DNA of 64,000 nucleotides from Selaginella tamariscina (taxonomy: Eukaryota; Streptophyta; Lycopodiopsida; Selaginellales; Selaginellaceae). The notes beneath the pieces are model-generated. The model did not search any database, had not been told where the DNA came from, and saw only the letters and a list, made by a program, of their open reading frames with translations. A program made the position numbers and the translations under genes. The stretch lies in NCBI GenBank assembly GCA_003024785.1, contig PUQB01000301.1:153177-217176 (forward strand). The letters run 5' to 3'. Below are positions 25,093-38,855 of the stretch, piece by piece. Numbering within the stretch: position 1 is the stretch's first letter; every line of letters starts with the position of its first letter.

Positions 25093-26488
25093 GGTTCACT
25101 TTCCACTAGCGGGTGGTTAATTGCCTCAACTAATTAAATTTTAATAAATTATTTATTCTACCAGCAGTTTGTTTTTCCACTTGCTGGTTATTTAAAATTT
25201 AATATCTACATGGCACCTATGTGGCACCTACGTAGCGTCTATATGGCTTTTTCGGTGGTAGCTAAATAACCGGGCAATTTTGCCCGGTTATACGGCTACC
25301 ATGCATAAAATAGTGACGCGTGTATAATTTAAATATGTAGGTTATTATTAAGCTTTTCTTTTATTTCTTTGCACGAGCCCATGGAGATTTATTCGGGATT
25401 ACAATACAATAATGCACCACAGGAATTACAAGATGGCATGACGCCACAGCATGTAACAAATACCAATCGATCTTTTTATCATTTGTTATTAATCAATTTA
25501 TTGTGCAAATGATCTCTTTTTTAATTTAATTACTTTTTTTTTATTAAATAAAGATGCGATAAGCTTCTCAATACTGATTACGACAAAGAAGAATTCTGGT
25601 GAGATACTTATACATTTTAATCTGTATTTTATATTATAAAATACATAAATATATACATATAACATATATTATAATTATGCATATATGTATTTATGTAACT
25701 CATATATATTCTAATTATATTCATTTTTGAATTATGAAGAGAAACCTCAATATTAGAATTATAAAAATATATGAGTGTTTTATAATTATGCATGTAATAT
25801 CTCTCCTTTGCATGTGTGCATGTAATCTCTCTCTTTCCATGTGTGTGTAATCTCTCTCTCATGTATAATACTTGCCCCATATGCATGAGTGCATATAATT
25901 ATGCATGTAATCTCTTTTTCTCTTTATGCATGTATATATGCATATATAAACATATGTATATATATGTGTGTGTATATTGATATGTTTTATGTATGTAGAT
26001 GCATTTGTTTTACATATACACACAAGTTTTGAAAACAAGAATGCCTAGAAAAATATATATATAAACAAAAATGTATAAGTTTAATTGAAAATTATAATTT
26101 ATGTTTATAGGTTAATTATTTAATATACACAGGAATCATTATACCATTTGATACAATTAATACATATATATGAACAAATATACATTGACTTATATATTGA
26201 CAAAGGCTACTTATTAATATATTTTTATTTCTATCTTTTTCATATAATTTATTCTTAATCTTTACAATATATGACACACACGTATTCATATCTTCAAGCC
26301 CAAAAACCTTAATTAATAAAAAAAAAACCCATTAACCACGGTTAAATGGAAACTGCTCACTGGTAATTTAATTTTTAATTCAATTAACCACTCTAGTAGA
26401 AAACCACAGTGGTAATTATTATTAATGATGTGGCATTTTTTTTAATTTACCAGGGGTCAAATAACCACCTGCTAGTGGAAAGTGGGCC
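25093..26488. mobile_element. PIF/Harbinger-type non-autonomous DNA transposon, about 1.4 kb
   Basis: Terminal inverted repeats of about 27 bp: the left end begins GGTTCACTTTCCACTAGC and the right end reads GCTAGTGGAAAGTGGGCC, its near-complement. A 3-bp TAA target duplication (25,090-25,092 and 26,489-26,491) fits the TWA preference of PIF/Harbinger elements. Subterminal copies of ACCAGC/CTAGTRGAAA words lie near 25,160-25,195 and 26,350-26,400. The interior is AT-rich with no transposase frame. It sits between an unknown gene and the 3' end of the PPPDE gene. Confidence 0.82.
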
Positions 26489-26834
26489 TAATATATCTTT
26501 AACATTTTCTTTAATGTTAAACGCGATTCAGGAACTTCGATTACATTACGAAGGTATATCCACACCCAAGAATATATACATAATTATTAACTTAATTGCC
26601 GTGATTAGCTACCTATGGCTAATACATATTTAAGCATAAGCTTAACAATAGTAAATGGTGATATCTACACCATGATAACATAGTACTGGGTATGGGAAAG
26701 CCTCGAAATAGCTTTGCACACATTCCACGCATCTGATATTCATAACATACTTGTAAAGTGAAAGTTTTGATCAGCAAAATGCAAGCTTAACACACATTTA
26801 AGCATGATTAGCAAAAACACACACTTAAGCATGA

Positions 26835-28034
26835 TTAGCAATACTTAAGCATCTGAGGAGGGTTCTGGCGATGAACTCTAAGCCTGTAACACATAATACA
26901 GCTCCCAAATGAGAACATACCGATCTTAGCGAGCCTGTTAATCCAGCCAGGAATGGGATTACCCGTTAATCTCATACTAACCTCGTTCGTGAAATGGTTA
27001 CAGTTACGCAGTATGAGGTGGTACGAGTCCCCTGTGTATGCCGTTGACAGGTTTTCGATAAACTCCCTAAACTCCATCGGGTTTAACTCTGTTGTTCCCA
27101 ATATTATTGCTTTTCTAAATGTGAAACTGGGTAACTCCTTGGTACAACCTCGAATACACCACTTGTTGAATATTCGTGTGCTCCAAGAATATTCCACGCC
27201 GTGAACTGTTATATAGCTTCATTACTATCTCTCTCTCTCACACACACACAGAGCTGCATATACATGTGTAAAACGTGCATACGTAAATTATACATAAACG
27301 TTAAATAACCAAACAACTTGATTAACACTGCTGGTAAACGTCTAATTTTTGTTAGAAGAATTTTAGATAAAAATAATAGCGGAATACTTAAGTAATAAAA
27401 GTAAACCTTAAAATACTTATGGATGCATATGTGTGTGTGTGTATACACACACACACATATGAAATAATTAAAAAATTATTAGCATAGGAAAACCAATAAA
27501 ATTGTCAGTTTGCTTATTTAGTTTCTGATGAATTAAAAAAATTAATAGACTTCTAATAAATGAATTAAACTAGTAAGTATAATATAATTATATATATTCT
27601 GTATTACTAAAAAGAGTAATGAAAAATTAAGCTAATAAAAGGAAAGCTACCTTAAAATACTGTTAATATTACAATAATAAATTGATAAATTTAATATCTA
27701 AGTAATTACTAATTAAACTTATAAAACTGTCAGCTTATTTATAAATATTAAACTTATTTGTGTGTGTGTGTGTGTGTGTCTATATATATATATAGAGAGA
27801 GAGAGACACACACACACACACGCACATACATAAATAAATAAATGAATACACACAGACAAACAAACGGTGCATGTGTGTTATATGTGTATATGTGTGTTTA
27901 CCTTCAATGCCGGAGTGAAACATGCCCAATCCAAAGCGACAGATGTATCCATTGAATGGAGTAAGATCATATACATTTAAATACACTGGCATCCTCACTT
28001 TGTCCGCAGCCTCCTGCATTGCCTTCTTCTTCAT
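26835..28034 (-). CDS. PPPDE/DeSI-like cysteine isopeptidase
   Basis: PPPDE-family proteins are papain-like peptidases; animal DeSI members remove SUMO or ubiquitin. Exon 1 (28,034-27,902) encodes VYLNVYDLTPFNGYICRFG and MFHSGIE, with the catalytic-type His. Exon 2 (27,205-26,835) begins VHGVEYS and contains RNCNHF with the expected catalytic Cys, then MRLTGNPIPGWINRLAKIG, a signature of plant DeSI-like proteins. The model is 167 residues. The stretch after VHGVEYS reads WSTRIFNKWCIRG in the open frame, whereas the neighbouring frame reads GAHEYSTSGVFEVVPR, the family sequence, before the open frame regains FTFRKAI. So two offsetting indels replace about 18 residues. The last 20 or so residues may be intron read-through, because ATCGGTATG near 26,920 offers a donor. 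Family call is secure; the exact SUMO/ubiquitin role is not known. Confidence 0.88.
27758..27836. repeat. Composite microsatellite in PPPDE intron
   Basis: Runs of GT (27,759-27,779), TA (27,781-27,793), GA and then AC/GC-AC (to about 27,825) lie next to each other in the intron, and the GT and AC blocks can pair as an imperfect inverted repeat. Confidence 0.8.
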
Positions 28035-29116
28035 ACCCCAAAATAAATCAAATCAAATAATTAAAATTAGAAATTGCAGGGAAAAATTAACGACCCTAAT
28101 CTCTTCTAAACCGCATTTTAATCGCAGCCTTTGAATTTGAAGGGACACTAAAAAAACAGAGAAAAATGAATTCTTTTTAAGAAAAAAAAATTTGATTTAG
28201 AAATGTGTTAAAAAAAAGAATTTCTTTTTTTTAAGCAGGAAATTTTTTCTCTTTTACATTAAAATGGAGAAATCACGGAGCGTGCACGTACGTTACGCTG
28301 TGTGTGTATTCGGCGAGTACACACTCTGCCAGAAGACAGGAGAATATACCCTAGGACGACGGTGGACTTTCCTTCCGTACATGATGACGTTGATGTACGG
28401 TATACGACTAATGTGATTGATTATAGCACATATCTATACTTACATAATACATACGCATATGCACATTTATATATGTGTGACATTAAATACTTAAATTTAA
28501 TATTTTATTATGACCTTTTCCAAATCCGCAGAATATCCCTGGTTGACTTTACCTTTACTCCTTTATATAAATTAACAAAGGATGAGAGTTGACATATATA
28601 CAGTAATAGTTTAAATAATAACTATATGAACTTATGTATTGAACTTGTATTTTGTAAATTAAAAATTATATAAATTCATATAAATCGTTTAATATATGTA
28701 TCAATAATAGTTAACAAATTTAGTAAATCAAAAACCAATGTTTTCAATATAATTTAAAAGAATTTAAATAACAATTTATTTTGACATTGTATTTGATTAT
28801 TATTGAATTTACATTTCGATGTTAAAAGAAATTATGGAAATCTTTGTGAAAATAAATGGCTACATATACAATGTATATATAAAATGTTATTCTGTTTAGA
28901 CACGCGCGCACGCACACGCATACACGCCTGTTGCTTGTAGATATACATATGTTAAACACGACAGTTAACCAGCCTAATTAAGTTGTTTTAGTTCTGTAAC
29001 CTAGATTTCAAACAACTTCCATGATTTGTGGCACAAAAAAAGAATAACAACACTTTAAACTACTTAAAGTAGAATAATTAATACATAAGATCCCATGTTT
29101 CACAAAGCACCAAAGA
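28035..29116. other. Intergenic region between divergent PPPDE and NPH3-like genes
   Basis: AT-rich and shared upstream region of a minus-strand and a plus-strand gene. A GC-richer patch at about 28,265-28,400 has an open frame but no recognisable product. A CGCGCGCACGCACACGCATACACG run at about 28,903-28,926 is purine-pyrimidine alternating. No clear promoter box could be assigned. Confidence 0.5.
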
Positions 29117-31891
29117 ATGGCTGGAGGAGAAGAGTTGTCTTCCACAATACATTGTCCATGGTATGGTGTGTGCGTGCGCGTGTGAAAGTGTACATATGTG
29201 TGTGTTATTCAGGTGCAACAAGCCAGAGAATCATATATGACAATTGGGATTGCTAATTACAGATGGAGAATACATAAGGTATTATACACACGTACATGTA
29301 TACATATATCATATGTATGTATACGGTTTATAATCTGCTTGTCACGCAGTGCTTGCTTGTATGCAAGAGTGCGTACTTCTCGCGAGTACTAAGCCATGAG
29401 GTATTCAGGAGCATATTTTACCGCGCAGTTTCCCGGGCGGTGCTGCAGCGGTCCACGCAGTAGTGAGTTTCTGCGTTGACACTAGGTTTTCCGTACTACG
29501 TCCGTGGAATGTGGCGGGTCTGCGGTGTTGCCGCGCGGTTTCTGGGAATGGACGCGCGGTACTGCGCGGCTAACTTGGAGGACAAGGTTTGACTCTTATC
29601 TTTCACGCGTTGTATTGCGCAGTTGGCCGCATACTTTGCTTGTTCTTGCTGATTGTAGCAATGCCTCATTGCTTCCACTTGCTGATCAAGCTGGGCTAAT
29701 TTCCAGGTACACACACACATATATGTGTGTGTGTGTGTGTGTGTATTGATTATAATGTATATAGGTGTTTAGAAGCTCTTGCAAGTACAATATATAGTGA
29801 AAAAGAGAGCACTTGGTGGATGGAAGACGTGATATCGATTCCTGCTGTGTTCTTCACAAGGATGGTGAGATGCTTACGTGGCAAGGAGTTTGTGAGGGTT
29901 TAATTGGTGAACTCATTATTAAGTGGTCCGAGGTTTGTTATTTAACAACAAGGTTATGCATCGTAATAATCACATATTGATTCTTAATAAATCTGCTTCA
30001 ACTTTCGTCTATTACTGAGGAGTACGACGAAGAGGAGCTCCTATGGTAACTGCATAATGCATCGTTTTCTTAACTCTTAATAAGTAATATTTGTTTATAG
30101 ATGATTTTTCTTTATTTTAGGATGTGGAGTTGGAGAGATTGGCTAATGTTTCACCACCAACAGTTCACGACAAAGGTGCGTATATTTATATATACATATA
30201 ACCATGGTGTATGCGTTTAGGGTTTAGGGTTTATTGTGTGAGTTGCAGGGATTATCATAACGTGACAAGCCAGGAACTGCAGTTACCAACCAGTACGGAG
30301 AGAGGAGCAGCCCGTACAGGCTGAGAAGCTTGAGCTTATAGAGAAGGTGGCTGCTGTGCTTCCTTACGAGCGTATGGCAGTTCCAACCACTTTCTCTTTC
30401 TTCTTCTGCGGCATGCATTTGCGATGGATGCCAATTCAGATTGTAAGTCGCAGATTGAGACGAGGATCTCATTGCAGCTAGAGACTGCAACTCTTGACGA
30501 CTTCTTGATGCCTTTCAAGGTATACACGTGTGCGTGTGTGTGTAATGTGCATGTGTGTAGGTGTATAGGATTACAGTGTTCTAAATATGTAACTTGTATA
30601 TATGTCTTATATATCCACACACACACACACACTTATGTACATGTGTATTATAGTTTCCAAGCAAGGAGAGCTGCCAAAGGAACTCGGAGCTGGATAGTAT
30701 GAAGCAAATTGTGTCAAGATTTATCACTCAGCATCATCGGAATATCCTCAGTGCACAACAGCTTCTGGTATGACTAAGTTTTTATTATCAATTCTTTTTT
30801 TTTAACGTTTTTATAGATTGGAAACAGTGCTGCAGTACCTTCTACGCCAACGTGTTGCCAGCAGCAACAGCAAGCAGTGTGCTCGGTTGCCCGAGTATGG
30901 GATGAATATCTCACAGAAATCGCCTGCGATGTAAGCCTCTCCCCGCACAAGTTCACTGAGCTTGTCGAAGTTGTACCAGTGTATGCTAGAACTAGTCATG
31001 ACCAACTCTACAAAGCCATCCATATATTCTTCAAGGTGTATACAATTGTGTGCGTGTGTGTGTGTGTGTTTACTTGTTATATAGGTACACAGTGAGGTTT
31101 CAGCACAGGAGCGAGCATCTGTATGCAAGGCATTGAACTGTCTGAAGATGTCACAGGAGTATTGTATACAGGCAGTACAAAACGAGCTGATGCCACTTAG
31201 AACGATCGTTCAGGCCATGTTTATGCAGCAATTGCAAACACGAAATGCTATTACCACTCACTTAAGAGGGACTAATCTTCTCCTCAGGAATACTACTCCT
31301 CAGGACCTCCAGGTACTTATCATATACCCCAATTGAGTATATACTGCAATCAAGTAGTGAGATTAGAACTTTTATATCAATAATAATAAGCTGCATTCGA
31401 TTAGACAAATAATGTTAATGTTAATGTTAATGCTAGGTGAACATGAATGGAGAGGTTAATGAGAAGTCTCACATAATGGAGAGTTTAAGGGAGGCAAACA
31501 CGAGATTAGAGAGTTTAGAAGCTGCAATGGAGCAAATGAGGAAGAGTTTACGCGAGTCATCAACAACAAGGTTAAGCGATTTATTGTAGAAGAGGTTAAG
31601 AAGGCAAACGTATCTAGCAGCTCTAGTAGTAGCAGTGGAGGAGAGCCACGTAAGAACACACGTAAGTGGAGAAGGATATTCTTTAGAAAGGCATCGAAAG
31701 GTGGTAGGGTTGCCAAGTTGGCGAAGGTGTTTCAGATTCTAGGGTTTTGTAAGGCTGCCAACGGTCACGATACGAGTTTCAAGGGGATACCAGAAGATTC
31801 AACGGGTTGCATTCCTCGTAAGTCTTGGGATGATGCTGACCGTAGGATTGATCGTAAACGGCATCATCTTAGGCACCATTCTGTTGCATAA
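29117..31891 (+). pseudogene. BTB/POZ-NPH3 family gene, frame broken (NPH3/RPT2-like)
   Basis: NPH3/RPT2 proteins are plasma-membrane-linked substrate adaptors of CUL3 ubiquitin ligases in blue-light (phototropin) and auxin-transport signalling. BTB part: SYMTIGIANYRWRIHK (29,236-29,280), GGAAAVHAVVSFCVDTRF (about 29,430-29,485), YLSRVVLRSW (about 29,600). NPH3 part, using splice sites 29,706/29,765, 30,175/30,249, 30,519/30,654, 30,767/30,817, 31,035/31,085 and 31,312/31,437: LETATLDDFLMP, then VWDEYLTEIACDVSLSPHKF, KAIHIFFK|VHSEVSAQER and CIQAVQNELMPLRTIVQ. The C-terminus has the usual Ser run and RKWRRIFFRKASK near 31,670, ending at TAA 31,889-31,891. The family sequence changes frame at about 29,530, 29,590, 29,900, 30,300, 30,395 and 31,540. 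Splice sites are all canonical, so assembly indels are as likely as true decay. Family call is secure. Confidence 0.85.
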
Positions 31892-32040
31892 TTTCATAGT
31901 TGAGTAATCGATTTAAATAATTTGATATACGTATCTTTATGATTGTATTTTGGCAGTTGATAAATAATTATATATTTTGTCAAGCATATATTTACTTTAC
32001 TATCAAGTTCGATTAAAATATTTAATTTTTTAATAATACA

Positions 32041-32060
32041 AAACCCTAATTTAGGGTTTA
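32041..32060. promoter_or_regulatory. Inverted pair of telo-box motifs in the ARP6 5' region
   Basis: AAACCCTAATTTAGGGTTTA is a perfect head-to-head telo-box pair (AAACCCTAA and its complement) 38 bp before the ARP6 ATG. Telo boxes are common near transcription starts of plant housekeeping and translation-related genes. The NPH3-like stop is only about 206 bp before the ARP6 start, so this short spacer probably holds the promoter. Confidence 0.55.
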
Positions 32061-32097
32061 AACTCCTCTGTTTTTAAGATTCATTCGGAGGAAGGAG

Positions 32098-35449
<3,352 letters not shown>

Positions 35450-35524
35450 TTAAGGTATGTACTTTTCATTAATTAATTTAAATGAAACATTTTCTATAAC
35501 TTATTCTTAAAATATATTATGCTG

Positions 35525-35607
<83 letters not shown>

Positions 35608-36517
35608 TTCTTAGCTACTTAAACTTTAAATCTTGCGTATAGGCGCCGTCCTAGCACAGTTGGCACGTGTCTTCTAATCCATGGTCGTATACTAGAGACA
35701 TTAAAAATTAAAACGGTAGTAGACAGAATAATGTAATTGTATTTAATATCATAATGTGTATATAAGTATGTCAAGCATTACGCACAGGTAGTTTTTTTTT
35801 TTATTATTATTGTTATATTTAGTTTGTCAAAGTGTATTGAGCAAGCAACATTATGTCAAACTAATTATTATTAACACATAATTGCAAACCTTAGACTATT
35901 CTCAACACAGGTATTAGAGAATCCCAGTCCATTCTTATGGATTAAGAAAAAGTATAAGCAGGATGAAAATTTGTGTGTGTGTGTGTATGTGTGCGTGTGC
36001 GTGCGTGCGTGCGCGTGCGCCTGTGCGTGTCTGTTTTGCGTGTGCTACACTAATTCTAGTTACACTGTTTCTATTCAAACGCATAGTTAGTCAAATCAAA
36101 TTCAATTTAATAATATTTTATCACGCGTTATACTTGCTGTTAAGATTTTGGTTGTCGTTTTGATACCAGACAAGTTGAATATGAGGATATGCTTCCCTAT
36201 GAAGGACAAGGCCAAGGAATATACTGTTGGGAATTTCCTATGCATATCCACGTCGGAATTCTCGCCATCTGGTATTAAAGCTATTTGCCGGACTCACATA
36301 CAGAGCAGTGTTATAAACATAAACCGTTATGTTTTAATGTTTAATTATACCTCATTTGATCTGTTCCTAACTTAAATGTTATGTGCTTATGTTTCTTTGT
36401 TATTTACATTTTTTCTTTATTGTAATAAGATGTGGAGCTCTATATGACAACTGGATCCTTTCTAAATTCTAAACATTGTTTTTAGTTGTTTTTTTTTAAA
36501 AAAAATTTAATAACAAT
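35450..36517. other. ARP6-megaenzyme interval with possible orphan exons and microsatellites
   Basis: Contains TA/GT/GA microsatellites (about 35,527-35,602) and a GTGCGT-rich run at about 35,972-36,030. Three pieces look spliced: 35,650-35,710, 35,911-35,965 and 36,170-36,270, each preceded by an AG acceptor. The last reads VEYEDMLPYEGQGQGIYCWE in one frame and NMRICFPMKDKAKEYTVG in another. I cannot link them to a known family. They could be untranslated exons of the next gene or a small gene. Confidence 0.4.
35527..35602. repeat. TA-GT-GA composite microsatellite
   Basis: TATATATATATATATATATG, then a GT run of about 30 bp, then a GA run of about 26 bp, 80 bp past the ARP6 stop codon. Same motif set as the intron microsatellites in the region. 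Confidence 0.9.
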
Positions 36518-37394
36518 ATGGAGAGTAATCAGCTTGTTGCTAATCTTGTTAATTTAAAACCGAGTTTAGCGATTAACAGCAGGATTTGCATTGTTGGGGG
36601 AGGTCCGAGTGGTTTATCTGCAGCTTATGCACTTTGGAAGATCGGGTATGAAGATATCACAGTTATTGAGAAGCACCATACTGTGGGAGGAATGTGTGAA
36701 ACTGTTCAAATTGAAGGTATACATATATACTATTTCTTCATATTTTTAATAATTATAACTGGATAATTAAGATAGTTGCTCAGCTCCTTTGTTATCTCTC
36801 TCACACACACAGACACACACACACAGAGTTTGTCAATCTTTTGCTATGTGTAGGTCATGTGTATGACTTGGGAGGTCAAGTAATTGCTCGAGAGAGTGCC
36901 CCACATATAAAACATTTAGCCGAAGTTGCACGTGTAGAAATGGAAGACATCGCTTCCCATAAGATAGGCTTTCTAGATTGCACCACAGGAGAATACGAAG
37001 ACCTCAAAGTTGCTAACGACTATGTATCCATAATGCAACTCACGCTTGAACTCCAGGTATGTATATATGTATATATCCATCCATGTGTATGTATATGTAT
37101 ATATATGTATCTCATATAGAGATGCATATATATTACCAGGAGAAGGCAGCATCCACAGGCAGGAATGGAGTACATGCAGTCAGCAGTTTAGCACCTGATA
37201 ATGCAACAGAGTTTGTGTTAAGCAAGGGATTAATTAACGGAATTCCTAAAGCTGTGGCAGCTGGTTACACAGCCTCTGGGTATGGATTCCCTGAAGACAT
37301 GCCGTACGCATACGTGCATGAGTTTTATACGTACGTCCATGTTTGGGAAGGCTCTCCGCATCAAAGGTAAATATATCATTTATAAACATAAACA

Positions 37395-37425
<31 letters not shown>

Positions 37426-38106
37426 TATAGTTATAGTTATATGATTATATTTTATATGAAAGGCGGATATACGAGACTGTGGGAAGGAGTTGCAAGATTG
37501 TTGCCTAATGTATGGTGCGATACTGAAGTGTTAAGGATTGAGAGAAATGATAATATTAGAGTTTATACAAAGAACTTACACAGGGCAGGAAGATGTGCAT
37601 GTGTATGACAAGATCGTATTATCTGGAGCTACTCCTTTTAATGACAATTTAATGTATAAATCATCCACGAAACCTCCACAACAAGGTAAGTATACTTGTG
37701 TGTGTGTGTGTGTGTTGTTATATAAAAACATTCGTACAGGAAAAGAGATTTATAGACGTACTAAAGAAGAAACAGAGCTGTTTAGAAAGGTGCAAACGAT
37801 TGATTACTACACAACGGTGGTGAAAATATCGGGATTCGACGGGAAATTCCCGTCTGGGTTTTACTATTGTAAGGAATATGCAGAGGATTCTTCGACCATA
37901 GGCCACCCAGTAGCCATGCAAAGATTCTATCCGTACACAAATGTGTACCTCTTCTGGTCGTACGGAGATGGAGTTATCAGCCAGCAAAAGGTGGCGGACT
38001 TGGTCATGCATGACGTACAATGCATGGGAGGTTGTGTGGAGGAGATTATCTTACAAAGAAAATGGAAATATTTCCCACATGTTAAAAGCAAAGGTAATCT
38101 CTCTCC

Positions 38107-38160
<54 letters not shown>

Positions 38161-38355
38161 ATTTACTTAGTATATACTGCGTGTAGACATGAAAGAAGGA
38201 TTTTTGACAAACTAGAAGCTTTGCAAGGCCAATGTAATACTTACTATGTTGGTGGGTTATTTGCATTTGAGCTTACTGAAAGAAATTCTGCTTATGCAAT
38301 CGATCTTGTGGCTAAGCACTTTGCTAAACCTCTACAAGTTAGACTTCAAGTCAAG
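36518..38355 (+). other. Megaenzyme domain 1: PAI-like FAD fatty-acid isomerase/oxidoreductase
   Basis: ICIVGGGPSGLSAAYAL is an N-terminal Rossmann dinucleotide-binding motif (GGGPSG), followed by VIEKHHTVGGMCET and HVYDLGGQVI. Downstream, SGYGFPEDMPYAYVHEF, GGYTRLWEGVARLLP, RKWKYFPHV and LEALQGQCNTYYVGGLFAFE match in order the layout of Propionibacterium acnes polyenoic fatty-acid isomerase (PAI), an FAD enzyme of the amine-oxidase fold that makes conjugated linoleic acid. The match is recalled from family knowledge, not computed. Other amine-oxidase-fold roles (desaturase, dehydrogenase) remain possible. Six exons. Confidence 0.8.
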
Positions 38356-38410
38356 GTATGTATACGTATAATGTGTATATATACATACATATCACGTTCA
38401 TACATAGACA

Positions 38411-38448
<38 letters not shown>

Positions 38449-38824
38449 GAGGTTACATTATGAACAGAATCTGATTGAAGTACCTAATGGAATATGCGAG
38501 AGTGTGAAGGATCTTGAAGAAGAAGAAGAGTTCCCTGAGCTGCAGAATCTCGACTCATATCTCACATTCTATGCAAACCATCAAAAGCTGAGAAATAAAG
38601 TCTTGTACACGTGGCTTAATGAGAAAGGTGACGCGGCAGACAGGAGAACTTATGCTCAATTACACGAGAATGCTGACATCATTGCTGAGAATATTCTCCA
38701 TGGTAAACATGGCTTTCAACATGGTGACCGTGTTCTTTTGCTTTATCCTCCTGGGCTTGAGTTTATCGAAGCCTTCTTTGGATGTGTGCGTGCAAACGTG
38801 AGTATACACATTTATTAGAACACA

Positions 38825-38855
<31 letters not shown>

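Noticed and set aside
29496-29720. Minus-strand coiled-coil-like frame (QLDQQVEAMRHCYNQQEQAK)
   Set aside because: The plus strand of the same DNA encodes the BTB-NPH3 sequence with consistent splice sites, so this is a shadow.
35642-35715. tRNA-like stretch (TAGCACAGTTGG followed by CTTCTAA)
   Set aside because: The first part resembles an A box and an Arg-type anticodon loop, but the anticodon stem does not pair, no GGTTCGAATCC-type B box follows and the acceptor stem has no partner.
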